NCBI GenBank assembly: GCA_011037195.1
Contig: JAAEAF010002524.1
Span: 62,001-126,000 of the forward strand
Direction: 5' to 3'
DNA from: Triatoma infestans
Taxonomy: Eukaryota; Arthropoda; Insecta; Hemiptera; Reduviidae
DNA: 64,000 bases
Positions 37,085-48,702 of this stretch are shown piece by piece. Both the position numbers and the translations under genes were made by a program. Numbering within the stretch: position 1 is the stretch's first letter; each line of letters begins with the position of its first letter. The notes below the pieces were generated by a model. The model was not told the DNA's origin. It ran no database searches and worked only from the letters and a program-made list of their open reading frames with translations.

Positions 37085-37480
37085 TCTCAGAATCTAGAAA
37101 GGTTCTTAAGAGACTATATTTTCCTCCAACACAAGGTAACTCTACCTAGCTTCCCAAATCTTCTCTGGAAATGAAGTCTCCTCCATTTACCCACAGTATC
37201 TGCAGGTGCGATCATATTCTTGGCCCAACTTCTTCAGGTGCCCCTGAGTCTACAATGTCCTGTGAGAAAACTCATAAGCCTAAAAAGCCTGTTCTACTCA
37301 GACTGGGAGCTGTGCTCTCCTCACTTCCTCATTTCTAAGCTTATCCCACAAAAGTGTTGAGACATCACTTAGGGGGAATGAAGCGCCCTTTCCTTGCTCG
37401 AGGGCCTGCCATCTCATATTACCTTCCACGCCAACATGCCCTGGCACCCAAAATTGGATAATTCTATTATCCTGGCCATG
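37085..37480 (-). pseudogene. LINE-B RNase H fragment
   Basis: The minus-strand frame near 37400-37460 reads FWVPGHVGVEGN, the last RNase H motif of insect LINEs, followed by degraded sequence with GKGASFPLSD. Short and frameshifted. Confidence 0.55.
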
Positions 37481-38068
37481 TCTTGAGTAGGCTGAGGCAT
37501 TCCCATTGTACCTTAGTGATTGTTTCTATTGTGATTTTTTTTGGTTATTTTCTATTGTGCTTATGCAGGCCCAAAACGAAGTCAAGATTCCTGAAAAACT
37601 GGCCTGAAGTGATCGGGTGGTTGGATGGTAATGGAGATTGCAAGTTTTCCCGGAAATCTCAGTTTCTAAAAACCCAGAATATCAGATTGGCAATCTGTCA
37701 TAATTGCGAATGAAGAAAAAAATACTGTGCCCCGATCTTATTCAAGGAAGACTGCTGAATATTTACTGAGACCTCATAAAGAATAAGACTGTAATGAAGC
37801 AAGACAAATAGAATTACTACGCAAAATTACGTTGAATGGAATTGTGTACGAAACTGAATTTCGGATCAGTATCTTAAAAAAAGTGGATAAAAATTTGGAA
37901 TAAAGTAAATTTTATGGCAAACTAGTGTTCACTGTACCTCGTATGGATATAAGATCGAATGCTATTCTGAGGAAACAGTCCAGTCAGCTTGCCCTTGGTA
38001 ATTTGGTAGCAAAATAAAAGGTCTTTAGGTGGAAGCATCAACCTACACTTCTTTAGCTGCCTTTGACT

Positions 38069-38884
38069 TCATTAGATTAGATTCTAGGGGGGGATTGGCC
38101 ACACAGATAGATACACCCCCATGGGTCTATTGTGGCGCCCCCTAAGTTGGAGACCCCTCTCCAGCCCTGTCCTTTGTTTGAGCTTTTGGGTCTGGGGAGG
38201 CTCCCAGGTGGTCGATGAAGAGCACCTGCCATCAGAGCACCCTCTCGAGCCCTGTCTGCCTTAATAGACTTAATAGACCCGAGAGGGGCCCCCGGCTGAG
38301 GCTTGCAGGCGTCAGCTTCTCCTCTCCAAAGAGGCGATACCTCAGCCATAAAGTCCCTCGCACTGACATAGAACGTGCAGTGCTGTTTCCTCTTCTTCCT
38401 GACAAAACCTATACAAGCTATCCGTTGCCAGGCCATGCGGTGCATGTGCTTATTGAGTCTGCAATGGCCAGTGAGAACGCCAACTGCTATCCTTATGGCT
38501 ACCCGGCCTAATTGAAGCAGTTCTGCAGTTTGCCTGGGTGAGTAGCTATGAATGAACGTTTTCGCCTGTCTTTGGCCTGGGGTTTTAGCCCACCATTCCC
38601 TTGATCGGTCGTACATCCATGTTCTAATGGATGCACTCCTGAGGCACCTTGCGACGCCACAGAACGGTTCAGGCCCGATAACCGGGCTGATAATGGTTTA
38701 GGCCTGATAACTCCCGGGCCAAACGATCTGCCGCCTGATTGCTTCTATGACCCGAATGCCCAGGTACCCAAACCAGGAAGACCTTATTGTGGCTCCTAAT
38801 TTCCCTAAGTGCACTTAGGCAATCCCACACCAGCCTTGAGCTGATCTCCCACGAATCAATTGCCCGCAGGGACTTTGACATCAT
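38069..38884 (-). pseudogene. LINE-A 3' portion: RNase H and zinc-binding C-terminus
   Basis: On the minus strand the order is VFLVWVPGHSGHRSNQAADR (RNase H, with the His and Asp motif), SREWWAKTPGQRQAKTFI, VGVLTGHCRLNKHMHRM, then CRFCQEEEETALHVLC, a Cys-Cys-His-Cys knuckle typical of LINE ORF2 C-termini. Frames change several times, so it is inactive. The 3' end is the pentamer repeat cattagattagatt at 38069-38082. It belongs to the same family as 15331-16310 and 48703-49275. Confidence 0.75.
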
Positions 38885-39494
38885 AATCCATTAGGCTTAT
38901 CCGTATCTGAGAACTCTCTTTAATAAGAATAAGAGAAAGTAATATTATTTAGCTTTTCTGTATATATGTGAAATCGAGTAAAAGTTTTTAAATTTGAAAG
39001 AAGCGAAAGCGTTACTATTTCAGCAGAAAGAACTAGCCCACTAAGAAATAAATGGGGAAAAAGATAATTAATCTTGATAAAAATGGTCTCGTATTGATCG
39101 GAAATAGAACGTTAACTGTAATTGGTCAGTTACACTTCGATTAATAGAATGTCCCTTTGTAAAGTAAAGTTAATTACTACCCGCAATAGTAGGTTATAAT
39201 CACGTAATCTGGTCATACAAAATGAGCTAATATTTAGGAAAAAAAGTAATACGTGAGACATTTAAAAAATAAAGAAACAAATGATTATAGTTTTAATATG
39301 ATGAAAAAAAACGAATCTCACAATTTACCTATTATCCGACATTAATCCCCTAATGCAATTATACCACTTGTTCCATTTCTCTACTACTTTTTTTTATAAA
39401 AAATGGATCACAAGCTTCTTTTTCTAATGTAACTCGTCGGTCAACTAGAACAGAATCAACGTAAGATTCAATTGATGGATATTAACTCCAGATT
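38885..39494. other. No gene recognised
   Basis: Unique-looking AT-rich DNA with a short MITE-M-like string (aataagagaaagtaatatt) at about 38926. The last bases, aactccagatt (39484-39494), form the left target-site duplication of LINE-I. Confidence 0.4.
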
Positions 39495-39737
39495 CAGTTG
39501 TAGTTTGACCTTGAAACAAATAACATCGTGTGTATCTAACCTAACCTAACCAACCAAACCTAACTTCATTTAAACTTGATAGATTTTTAACTTTAGTTAT
39601 TTCTTCTATTACATAATTTTCTCTTCCTTTTCTTTATTAATTTCTTATTAAAATTTTAGTGCAAATTAGTGTACATAACTGTGTAAATATAGTGTTTATA
39701 GTGGTACAAATTCTGGGACAACACATTGTGTTTTTAA

Positions 39738-41081
39738 ATGAGTGGGACGGACGGAGGCCTTGAGCCTCCAAAATTAGATTCTAGAATGAATACTGAAGGT
39801 AAAAATAATACAAAGGAGACTCCAGGTAAGACTGTTTCTTTACAAAATACTAACTTTGTCGTGGGGCCAAGTACTTCTCTTAATAAACTACCAGAAATTT
39901 ATATCCCAGGTGACCCTGGGCCTTTTGAAGTGATAATAGAAAGTAATACAGACGGTGGAGGAATAGGCAGAATGCATGCCATGTCTTTAGGTAAGCTCAT
40001 TAATAACACCTTTCCTCAAATACAGAGAGGCATACAGGAAATTAAAAAGATTGGAAGAAATAAAATTAAAATAAGGATGAACAGTGTGAGTAGTGCCAAT
40101 GTTATTGTCACTTCACAAGCACTTAAAGATAAAGGTTTTCTTGTATACATTCCGAAATTTCGCCTCCAAAGGCAGGGTGTTATTATAAATGTCGATCTTT
40201 CTTTAACTGATGAAGAAATTTTAACTTCTGCTGTTTTTCAATATGAAAAAAATGTTAAACTTATTAACGCTAAAAGGTTCACTAGGAAAATAAGAAATGA
40301 GCTTGGGGAATTATTACAACAACCTACATACATTGTCCTGTTGACATTTAGGGGTCAGGCATTGCCAGACTATGAGTGCATACATCATGTACGATGTCCA
40401 ATCGAGACATACATTCAGAAACCCATACAATGCTTTAAGTGCTTACGTTTTGGCCATGTCAGCAAGCAATGTAAAGGAAAATTGAGATGTAGCTTGTGCT
40501 CTGAAGAACATGGGAGAGACAAATGTCCGAATGTAAACAATCTTAAATGCATACATTGCGGGATGGCTCATTCCTCATTATATAAAGAGTGTCCAGAAAG
40601 AAAAAAACAAGATAGTATTAGAAATACCATGGGCTCTGAGAATGTTTCATTTCAAGAGGCAAAAGATCGAGTGAATAAGTCGTATGCTTCTGCTGCTGTT
40701 TTGCCTTCTGTCAGGTCAGTGGAAGAATTTCCTTTTTTGGCTTCCCAATCTAAAGAAAATACGCCTATCAAATTTGCTCAGCCAATAAAAAGAACCCGTA
40801 TTAATTCCCCTACTAAACCAGATTTGTCTCAAAAAGAATTACGTGAACAGCTTATAAGTGTGAAAACTCCAAAAAACACTCCAGATGGTATTATTTCAGG
40901 CGTTAATCCGTATAAATCAGAAATTAATAAATTGAGGGATATACAACATTCAAAAAATTGGTTATGTGAAATAATTTGTTCTGTAATAAATAATTTAACA
41001 TCTAATTTTAAAAAGGAGATTAGCGAAACGGAAATTCTAAAAATGATAAATGAAAGAGTTGATGTGTACCCATTTGTGTAG
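39738..41081 (+). CDS. LINE-I ORF1, gag-like protein with three zinc knuckles
   Basis: An open frame of 447 codons. Residues about 230-290 carry three CCHC-type knuckles: CFKCLRFGHVSKQC (C-x2-C-x4-H-x4-C), CSLCSEEHGRDKC and CIHCGMAHSSLYKEC. The region before them is the usual RNA-recognition-like part of insect LINE ORF1 proteins, and the C-terminal third is polar and basic. Such proteins coat the element RNA and guide it as an RNP. ATG at 39738 is the first start codon and is well placed after a 243-bp leader. The frame is intact even though ORF2 is not. Confidence 0.85.
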   Translation: MSGTDGGLEPPKLDSRMNTEGKNNTKETPGKTVSLQNTNFVVGPSTSLNKLPEIYIPGDPGPFEVIIESNTDGGGIGRMHAMSLGKLINNTFPQIQRGIQEIKKIGRNKIKIRMNSVSSANVIVTSQALKDKGFLVYIPKFRLQRQGVIINVDLSLTDEEILTSAVFQYEKNVKLINAKRFTRKIRNELGELLQQPTYIVLLTFRGQALPDYECIHHVRCPIETYIQKPIQCFKCLRFGHVSKQCKGKLRCSLCSEEHGRDKCPNVNNLKCIHCGMAHSSLYKECPERKKQDSIRNTMGSENVSFQEAKDRVNKSYASAAVLPSVRSVEEFPFLASQSKENTPIKFAQPIKRTRINSPTKPDLSQKELREQLISVKTPKNTPDGIISGVNPYKSEINKLRDIQHSKNWLCEIICSVINNLTSNFKKEISETEILKMINERVDVYPFV

Positions 41082-41188
41082 TTGTATGTATAACGAAAAT
41101 ATACGTATGGTTTGTGTATATGCACGTGAGTGTGTGTATAAAAGTTCGCTGTTTATATATATCAATAATAAAATCTGTACTTTAACCA

Positions 41189-42066
41189 ATGCAACAACAA
41201 CTAAGAATATTACAATGGAATGCTAGATCTGCTGTTGCAAACAAAGGTTCTTTAGAGATTTGTTTATCTAATAATAACATAAAAATTGCTCTTATATCTG
41301 AAACAGAGTTTAAACCAAACACGAATATAAAATTTACAAATTATAATATGTTACATCACTCGCGTATAGATGGTAAGTTAATTCATAAATCTATAGCATT
41401 TAAACAATTAGGTGATTTTCCTGTAATAAATGGTTTCATGTCTGTAGGTATATCTGTTCCTTTTGGATCATAAAAGCTTATCAGTAGTCTCTTGTTACAG
41501 TCCACCTGATAATAATATCCCTTATCGCATGTGGGATAAGTTTATTAAGCATATTCCACAGCCGTGTATTCTAGGGGGTGATTTCAATGTTCACCACACC
41601 GCCTTTGGCTCTAGTTATTGCGACAAGAAAGGGAGACCTCTTTTAGAGGTTACTGAGGATAATGATTTGATTTATATAAATGACGGTTCTCCGACCTTAT
41701 TAAATAATGTAAGGCAGAGAACAAAGTCAGCGGTAGATATTACTTTCTGTTCACCTGAAATTGGTCCTCTGTTTAAATGGTATACATTGAACGATCCAAT
41801 GGGTTCCAATCATCTACCAATTATTTATGAGACAGAAAATGCGTATGTTCCTTTGATAAATCAAACTTTAGGGAAAAAATGGAAAATATATAAAGCGAAT
41901 TGGGAAGAGTTTACTTATTATATGTCTTTATTTCTATTAGAGAAGGAGAAGATAGACTATAAATGTTTTATGTCTATTCTTAATAGAGCGAATTATAAGG
42001 CAATCCCGCAATATAAAGACACAAATATAAGTTCTAATAAAAACATGAAACCATGGTGGACAATAA
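41189..42066 (+). pseudogene. LINE-I ORF2, endonuclease part, frameshifted
   Basis: Frame 1 (41189-41473) holds RILQWNARSAVANK and ALISETEF, the first APE-endonuclease motifs (Asn and Glu). The reading then moves to another frame (about 41463 onward) with VVSCYSPP, LGGDFNVHHTAFGS (Asp and Asn motif) and GSNHLPII. The last is normally SDH, so the catalytic Asp appears as Asn. The part ends near KPWW, the usual exit from the endonuclease domain. Confidence 0.8.
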
Positions 42067-43408
42067 TATCATTAACTTAATTTCAGACAGGGAAATTTAT
42101 GTAAGGATTAATAATGAATTTATGGGTCCACAATTAGCTCAAATAGGTCTACCTCAGGGGGGCATTTTATCTCTATTGTTGTATGCGATATATGTAGCGG
42201 AACTCGAAAAAGTTACTGATCCGGATTCACATATACTGCAATATGCAGACGATGTGTGCGTATATAACATAAATTGCGACATACATGAAAATCTAAAAGT
42301 AATAAAGAACTCCTTTAGGGCAATCTGTCATTTGTTAATTGACTTGGGTCTCAGTATTTCTGAGAGTAAAACTGTAATTTGTCCATTTAGTAGGAGAAGA
42401 AGGCTCCCCTTAGCTAACCAGATCTCTTTGGGCGGTTACAATATAACTTGTGTTAAATCAGTAAAATATCTGGGTCTGACACTAGATAAAACGCTATCTT
42501 GGAAGGAGCATATACATGTACTGGAGGAAAAAGTAGCCAAATATGTTAATGTCTTGAGAGCTATTTCACATTTCAAATGGTGCGCGGATCCAAATGTATC
42601 TTTGTTATTTTATAGAGCTACTATACGCAGCAATTTTGATTACTGTTCCCAGTTTTATGGACAGCTCAATAAAACAAAGCTGAAGTGTTTGGAGGTTGTT
42701 CAAAATAAATGTCTTAGGCTTAGTCTCGGCTACCTGAAGAGTACTCCAATAGAAGTGATTCATGCGGAAGCTGGAGAACTTCCAATAAAACTTAGATGGG
42801 AAATGTTAGCCAACAGATTTTTATTTAAAATAATGTCCAGTAATTTAGAAATCTATGCCTCAATATGCGAAATTAACCGCAGAGACTTAACATATAGTTA
42901 CTGGAAACACAAGGTGTCGCCTCCCTTAGTAACTAGTTTTAGAGAAGTAGCTCAATTCAAAGAATTAGTTTACAAGAATGATTTGCTTCCTGTATTTAAT
43001 AGCAATTTCCATGAACTAGTAAATATTTCTCCGTTGATATGGTTTCTGGAAGATATCTCTCTGTTACCAAGTAATATACGTAATGCAGTGTTTGAAGATG
43101 AAATTCATACTAAATTCCCTAACAGTTATGTTATATATACAGACGGCTCTAAGTTGGATGATAAGGTGGGGTGCGCATATTTTGACCCAGTACGAAAAAT
43201 TAGTGCTCTCTTCAAATTACCGACAAATTCTTCAATTTTCACTGCAGAATTAGTTGCCATCTGGGAAGCTCTTAAATATATAAAAACATTAAAATATTCA
43301 TTAAAGTTTATCATCGTTTCGGACTGTAAAAATGTATTATACAAATTAAAATCTGTTAAAATACAAAAGAAATATAACCATATAATAATTATTATAATGA
43401 AAATATAA
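42053..43408 (+). pseudogene. LINE-I ORF2, reverse transcriptase (N-part deleted) and RNase H
   Basis: Starts within the RT at LISDREIYVRI, followed by IGLPQGGILS (motif 4), LQYADDVCVY (YADD active site), and a thumb region. RT motifs before this are missing, so about 0.9 kb is deleted relative to a complete ORF2. RNase H follows: YTDGSKLDDKVGCAYFD (first Asp), FTAELVAIWEAL (Glu) and IVSDCKNVLYKL (second Asp). The frame is lost near 43380. Confidence 0.85.
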
Positions 43409-43434
43409 TCCAATTAAAAAGCTTAGGCAAAACA

Positions 43435-43935
43435 GTGGAGTTGATGTGGAGTAAGGCTCACTGTGGAATAGAGGGCAATGAGAGGGTGGATGTTCTGGCA
43501 AAGCAAGCAGCGCTAAATGGCCCTTTGTTAACGATAACTCTTCCTCATACTGATTTTAAAGCCTATATTAGAAAGGAAATCAATAAAAAATGGCAAAATA
43601 TTTACACCGACTCTTCTAAAGGACAATTTTACAAATTCATAGTCCCTGTGGTTGGCCTTAAATCTTGGTTCCATAAATCTTCACACTCTAAATTGTTTGC
43701 CACTATTATCAACAGACTCCGTTGCAATCACAGTATTTGTAGGAAATATCTCTATAAAATAGGTAAAGCTACATCTCCTCTTTGTTCAGCCTGTGACCGC
43801 CCAGAAGATATGGAACACATAGTAATGACATGCTCCAAATTCAAACAGAACAGAGACACTTTGTTTCAAAATTTAAGTGGTTTAATGCCGTTAAATGACA
43901 TACGTCAATATTTTAAAAAACAGAAAAGCATATGA
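43435..43935 (+). pseudogene. LINE-I ORF2, end of RNase H and C-terminal zinc motif
   Basis: Continues the previous segment in another frame: MWSKAHCGIEGNERVDVLAK (RNase H His and last Asp), and near the end CSACDRPEDMEHIVMTC, the C-x2-C-x8-H-x4-C motif found in this position in many insect LINEs. Stop at about 43933. Confidence 0.85.
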
Positions 43936-44013
43936 AGATTTGGTTCGTTTTATTAATAGTATACCTCTCAATCCTGTAGTATACCTCTCAAAAAAAAAAA
44001 AAAACTCCAGATT

Positions 44014-44567
44014 GGGCGTTCCCTCACGTTACAAATCAGATACATTTTTTTTCTCTGCCACTTTTGTGAATTAAATCAATTACCCACTGAATTGTTCAAA
44101 CATTCCGGCAATAAATTTTACAAGCTTTATTTTTCAGAAACTTTCAAATTCCCATCACTAAACACTGTTGTTCTAAAGTACAGATATCTGGAAGACTTAC
44201 TATCGTTGAATGAATAATAGATTTTATCTACTAGATAAAGTGATTAGGCAGGTGTTTTAAAGTGATGACAGGGATGCCAACTTCGTGATATTGAAAATAT
44301 ATTTAATCTTAACAATATTTACATATTCTTTAGTTTCTCAACCTATTAAATGATAGTCATTTAAGTGCCCGCAAGGGGTACCTGTTGCATGCAGTTACTT
44401 GGGGTATAGCGCCCCCAAGGGTTACCACAGCTCATTACTTCATGCACTTCATCAGAACAGTACACAATTTATTTAAACTACATACACTTTACACTTTACA
44501 GACAAGGACAAAACAGTACACAAAGTAAGGTCTCCGTCCCTAGTTAATTGGCGAAAGCCAACGGAGA
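44014..44567. other. No gene recognised
   Basis: Follows the right target-site duplication of LINE-I. No motif or named repeat was recognised. Confidence 0.4.
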
Positions 44568-44800
44568 AGGAAGGGATTAGCTCAGTGGTGGCGCGCTGGA
44601 CTGGCAACGCGGACGTCCCGGGATCGAATCCAGCATGCTGTCCTTAGATTTTTTTCTTCCTAGAAGCCTCTACAACTCACTGTACAGTGGTAGGCAGTGT
44701 TGTCTGTAGCTAGAGAACGCTGCTTGGAGGCCGGCTATCCATTGGAGAAGGCTCCGGGGGTACATTAGATCTTTCAGGTCGCAGTGCAATAATCCCCTAC
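44568..44800 (+). mobile_element. SINE-A copy 2 (tail type 2)
   Basis: Head ggattagctcagtggtggcg (box A) and gggatcgaatcc (box B), then the family body (ttcttcctagaagcctctac, ggaggccggc). The tail differs from copy 1: it runs into tctttcaggtcgcagtgcaa followed by taatcccc, which resembles the LINE-B 3' end near 61885-61915. Confidence 0.75.
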
Positions 44801-45310
44801 AACAATCTACAATCTACTCATTTAAGTACTAAGTAGATTTGAGACAAACACTTTCAACAGCATTTTAATTGTGAATAAAGAAAGAATTTGTTTTGCACAT
44901 AATCTGGAAAAGAGAATATTGAAATAAAATGCTTTCTCTTTTCTTTTGATATAATTTTCCTCCACAGACAATAGAAATTGAGAATTCCCCCCAAAGATAT
45001 GTTGGACTAGTAGTATATTATATATTTTATTGCAATTTCATTAAATATCACTCACTACGTTACAAGAGAGGTCGATGAACTATGAACTAGGCACTCTGTC
45101 TTTAAACCCCTTCTAGAATTCAAATATAAAGGGAAGGTTTTAACTACCACGAGAAGCATTATTTGAAGAGTATTATTTCAGCATTCAACCAGTATTCATT
45201 CAAGAGAGGACATCAATTTGCCAGTTACTGTTACGTGAACATCTGAGATTAAATCAATCAAGTGCAAAAGTTTCTATATATTTATAAGCTTATTTTATTT
45301 TTATTTTTTA

Positions 45311-45417
45311 ATTTAAGGCTCATCAATATCTATGGTCATTAGCGCCCGGAGCATTGTCAGTGCACTGCCGGCCTCCGGACAATGTTCTCTTGCTACAGAC
45401 AACACTGTCCATCACCG
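45311..45417 (-). mobile_element. SINE-A fragment (3' part)
   Basis: Matches the tail and body of SINE-A tail type 1 on the minus strand (aatttaaggctcatcaatat, ctgccggcctccggac, tgtccatcaccg). It is cut off at 45417, exactly where the left arm of the inverted duplication begins. Confidence 0.7.
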
Positions 45418-45420
45418 AAT

Positions 45421-46046
45421 ATTTTTATTATATTAGTTTTTATCAAATGTAATGAAAAAATATTATTATTAATGTTAAAAACAAAGATAAGTATTTACAT
45501 TTCAACATTAATTAAACCATTATTTAAATTACGAGACATTTTTAGAAAATCATTGGAAGATTGAAATACCAGAGGTTATGTTTACTGAAACAGAGATCAA
45601 ACAGTGTTGAAAACTCTAAGAAACTGTTCTGAATATTTCATTTCTTTCTCTTACTCCTAGTATTTTTCCCGCCAACAGATAGTGTTATTGAGAATAATAA
45701 AATGTGTAGTGTATGTGATACATATTAATTACTCCAGTGTGGATATGCAGGCAATAATTCAAGTTTCTAAGACAAACTACATGTAGGCCTCCTCGTCAGA
45801 CGGTCATATATATATATATATATATATTTAGATATACAGACCTCTTATTTAGATATATGTATGTACATTACTAAAGAAAATCGATTGCACCTAGTTAATT
45901 GATAATGCAAAGCATGGGATGCAGGGAATATAAATTATAATTAAATCCTGTTATCTGAGATTGTTTTCTCAGTTAATTTTATAGCTTTTTTTAAAAAATA
46001 TTAAATCTCTTAATTAATTCTAGTAATTCACCACATAATTTCATGA
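45421..46046. repeat. Left arm of inverted duplication (with 50473-51099)
   Basis: The 626 bp are repeated in reverse complement at 50473-51099 with very few differences, mainly in the AT microsatellite (45805-45832) and short homopolymers. Shared landmarks include cccgccaacagatagtgtta, ggcctcctcgtcagacggtc and gcatgggatgcagggaatat. Confidence 0.85.
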
Positions 46047-46090
46047 TTTTTTTTTTTAATTAATAATTTATTTTTTATAATTTTTTTTTT

Positions 46091-46302
46091 AATTTAAGGC
46101 GCGTCAACATCTATGGTCATTTAGCCCGGAGCATTGTCAGTGCACTGCCGACCTCCGGACAGTGTTCTCTTGCTACAAACAACACTGTGCATTATCGTAC
46201 ATTGGAGAGGCTCCTAGGAAGAAAAATCTAAGGGTAGCACTGGATTCGAACCCGGGAGGTCCGCGTGGGAAAACGCGCTAACCACTTAGCTATTCCCTTC
46301 CC
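46091..46302 (-). mobile_element. SINE-A copy 3 (tail type 1), next to the left arm
   Basis: Minus-strand SINE-A: body ctgccgacctccggacagtg, box B ggattcgaacccgg, box A near gctaaccacttagcta. Its tail adjoins the arm at the same point as the SINE at 50243-50462 adjoins the right arm, so the insertion preceded the duplication. Confidence 0.75.
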
Positions 46303-46915
46303 TTTTTACAAGCTTATTATTACAAATTTATTATAAAGTATTCAAATTCATTTAGAGACAATATATTCATTTTAAATCAGTGGTGATGACTTACTTATTT
46401 CTTAGTGATATCTTTGTAAGCAACGAAAAAACTTCTTAAAGCATTCCTTGTTTTATTAATTTTATTTGCCTTATCTAGTTTTTTTAATTTTGCATTATTC
46501 TATATAATTCTATTCAACAACCTCATTAATTACCCCCCTCCCCCTAACTGAGATGAGCTAACTGTTTTCGACAAACAATATGCATTTTTTGTTAAAAATG
46601 CTCCAAGGCACTTTAATACATATATTTCCAGTGTTCAACCAGAAACTTAGTATAAACAATAAAATCATAATAGCTCCAAAATTTTAATAAATGTAATATT
46701 TTGTTAAACATGAAACAGAATAAAAGCAAAACCACTTCAAGAACAAACACAGCAAATTGTTTTCATCATCGCTTAATATAAAAAAGTAAAAAAAATAGGG
46801 TTTTTTTGGTTTAATATTTTCCCAAGCAGAACTAATTAATTTTCTCAAATATATTTCCACTTCAACTTTTTTAGGTCAAAGACAAAATTTATAATATGTG
46901 CAAAGATTTGAAATA
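46303..46915. other. No gene recognised
   Basis: AT-rich DNA without motifs. It lies in the spacer between the two inverted arms. Confidence 0.4.
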
Positions 46916-46919
46916 ACCA

Positions 46920-47726
46920 AAAAAATCTGGTGTGAAACACTCACACAACTTTCTCTTACTCCAGCACTCAAAATTATAATTGACAAATTTATAGTTAGTG
47001 TGCTAAATTTAATGAAATTCGTCGAAAACTGAAAAACTGTCAGTAAAAACGCACTTCCGGTCCACTAATTTTCTTGAAACTTGGAATTTTGGGCATCTAT
47101 TTATTTATAATTAATTTTGTTTGGATGGTAGAATTGTATAATCAACTATGATAGAACTTTAGAGAAAAACATAACCCCACCCCTCCCCTGAAAATGCCTT
47201 TAAATGAATTTTACCAGAGAAATGTTTTAAATAAAAGGTGTAGATTATTGTATGTGTAGTTTCAAAAAAACGTCGTAGCCATTTTTGAGAAAATCGCGAA
47301 AATGTGAAAAAATCATTTAGCAAAGTGGTAAAGTAAACGCACTTCCGGTCATCCGATATTTTTTTTAAATCGGAATTTCAAGAACATATTTAATTCTAAG
47401 TAACATTATTATAATAAACTGAAATAGCACTTTAGAGGAAGCCGTAATCTCAGCCCTTCCCCAAAAAGTACCCATAAATGAATTTTTCCGGAGAAAGGTT
47501 TTAAATAAAAGTTGTAACTCTTTGTATATTATGTAGTATACTAAGTTTCGCCATTTTTGAGAAAATCGCAAAAAAGTAAAAAAAAACAACTAGTAAAGTG
47601 GTATTTCCGGTTGAGGAATTTTGGCAGATAACATACTGTCAGATTCCATGGCGATATCTAAACGGAATATCACGTTTCAACTTTCTACGGTTTTTCGTTT
47701 TTGAGCTATGCTGTTCACATACATAT

Positions 47727-47764
<38 letters not shown>

Positions 47765-47898
47765 ACTCATTTGCTAAAAACCACTTTTTTGGACTCAGAG
47801 GACCTCAAAATCGATATTTCCAGTGAAAATTCGATATCGAAAATTAGACACGATTACAATACTTCCTCTTACTAGGGGTAAGGGAAAGTAAAAAATAA
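46920..47898 (+). mobile_element. MITE-M copy, near full length
   Basis: Best example of the family. The 5' end is ctggtgtgaaacactcacac then aactttctcttactcc. Two successive modules follow, each with cacttccggt, aaactcggaatttt or similar, a ttaattatt block, a gcactttagagg block, aaatgaattt and tttgagaaaatcgc. The third part holds ggtatttccggttgaggaat, ccatggcgatatctaaacgg, ttgagctatgctgttcacat, a CA run (47728-47762) and ccacttttttggactcagag. The 3' end is aggggtaagggaaagtaa. Confidence 0.8.
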
Positions 47899-47926
47899 AA
47901 GGGATGTTTACCTTCTACTTTTCTTA

Positions 47927-48082
47927 AGTCCACTGTATAGTCCACTGTATAGTCCACTGTATAGTCCACTGTATAGTCCACTGTATAGTCCACTGTATAG
48001 TCCACTGTATAGTCCACTGTATAGTCCACTGTATAGTCCACTGTATAGTCCACTGTATAGTCCACTGTATAGTCCACTGTAT
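47927..48082. repeat. 12-bp minisatellite, 13 perfect copies
   Basis: The unit agtccactgtat is repeated 13 times without visible change over 156 bp, starting about 30 bp after the end of a MITE-M copy. All three minus-strand frames are open through it only because the unit is a multiple of three; this is not a gene. Confidence 0.95.
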
Positions 48083-48439
48083 AAAGTAATAATAAAAGAC
48101 AAAAGGCCCCCAAAGAGTCATTCTATTGTTTGTTGCAAAAGAGATAATTGTGAACAAAAGGGCATAAAGTGGCTATATACTGGTATAATGAAATTCTTAG
48201 TAAGCAAGTGGGTAATAATGATGGAAAAGTTGCTACATCCATAGATTTGTTGCTGACACTCTATTGTTTTTGTGTATATATATCTTATATACTCTTACTG
48301 GCAGTGGCCTATAATAATACCTCCATACTTAGGCCAGGCACACATACAAAACCACCTAATATGGAGTACGGTGTACTAAACCATTAAATTTATTAATGGA
48401 TTTCTGTACGAATTCTCACCCCACTTGAAGCATAACCTC

Positions 48440-48450
48440 CATACACACTT

Positions 48451-48485
<35 letters not shown>

Positions 48486-48495
48486 CACACTTTTA
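48440..48495. repeat. CA microsatellite
   Basis: Runs of acacac broken by a single cgcac. No other feature attached. Confidence 0.9.
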
Positions 48496-48702
48496 TATAT
48501 ATATAAAACTTTCCCAAAATTAAATTCTCACTTATATTGATTACATTATTACATAAAATTAGAGCATCACCCCCAACTTACTTGCAAACATTACTTTATA
48601 TCTCTGATTGTCTGATTTGGGCAAAAGTCCAAATCACATTTTTTTTTTTTAGTATTTTTTTGTCTTTCATTGTTTTTTGTTTTTTGTTTGAAAATTTAAT
48701 AG

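Larger units (their letters stand above)
39495..44002 (+). mobile_element. LINE-I: I/Jockey-like non-LTR retrotransposon with both ends, internally deleted
   Basis: The element begins CAGTTGTAGTTTGACC, like the CAGT starts of I and Jockey elements, and ends in a poly-A tail (43991-44002 or so). It is flanked by the direct repeat aactccagatt, 39484-39494 and 44003-44013. The layout is 5' UTR, ORF1 (39738-41081) and ORF2 (41189-43935) with endonuclease, reverse transcriptase and RNase H, then a short 3' UTR in which agtatacctctca is repeated before the A tail. ORF2 is broken by a frameshift near 41465, a deletion near 42060 that removes the first part of the RT, and another shift near 43390. 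It is 4.5 kb as it stands, and would be longer intact. Confidence 0.85.

Noticed and set aside
47844..48157. Overlapping minus-strand ORFs with repeated DYTV, YSGL or TIQW units
   Set aside because: They are the three frames of the 12-bp minisatellite; a repeat unit divisible by three with no stop is open by construction.
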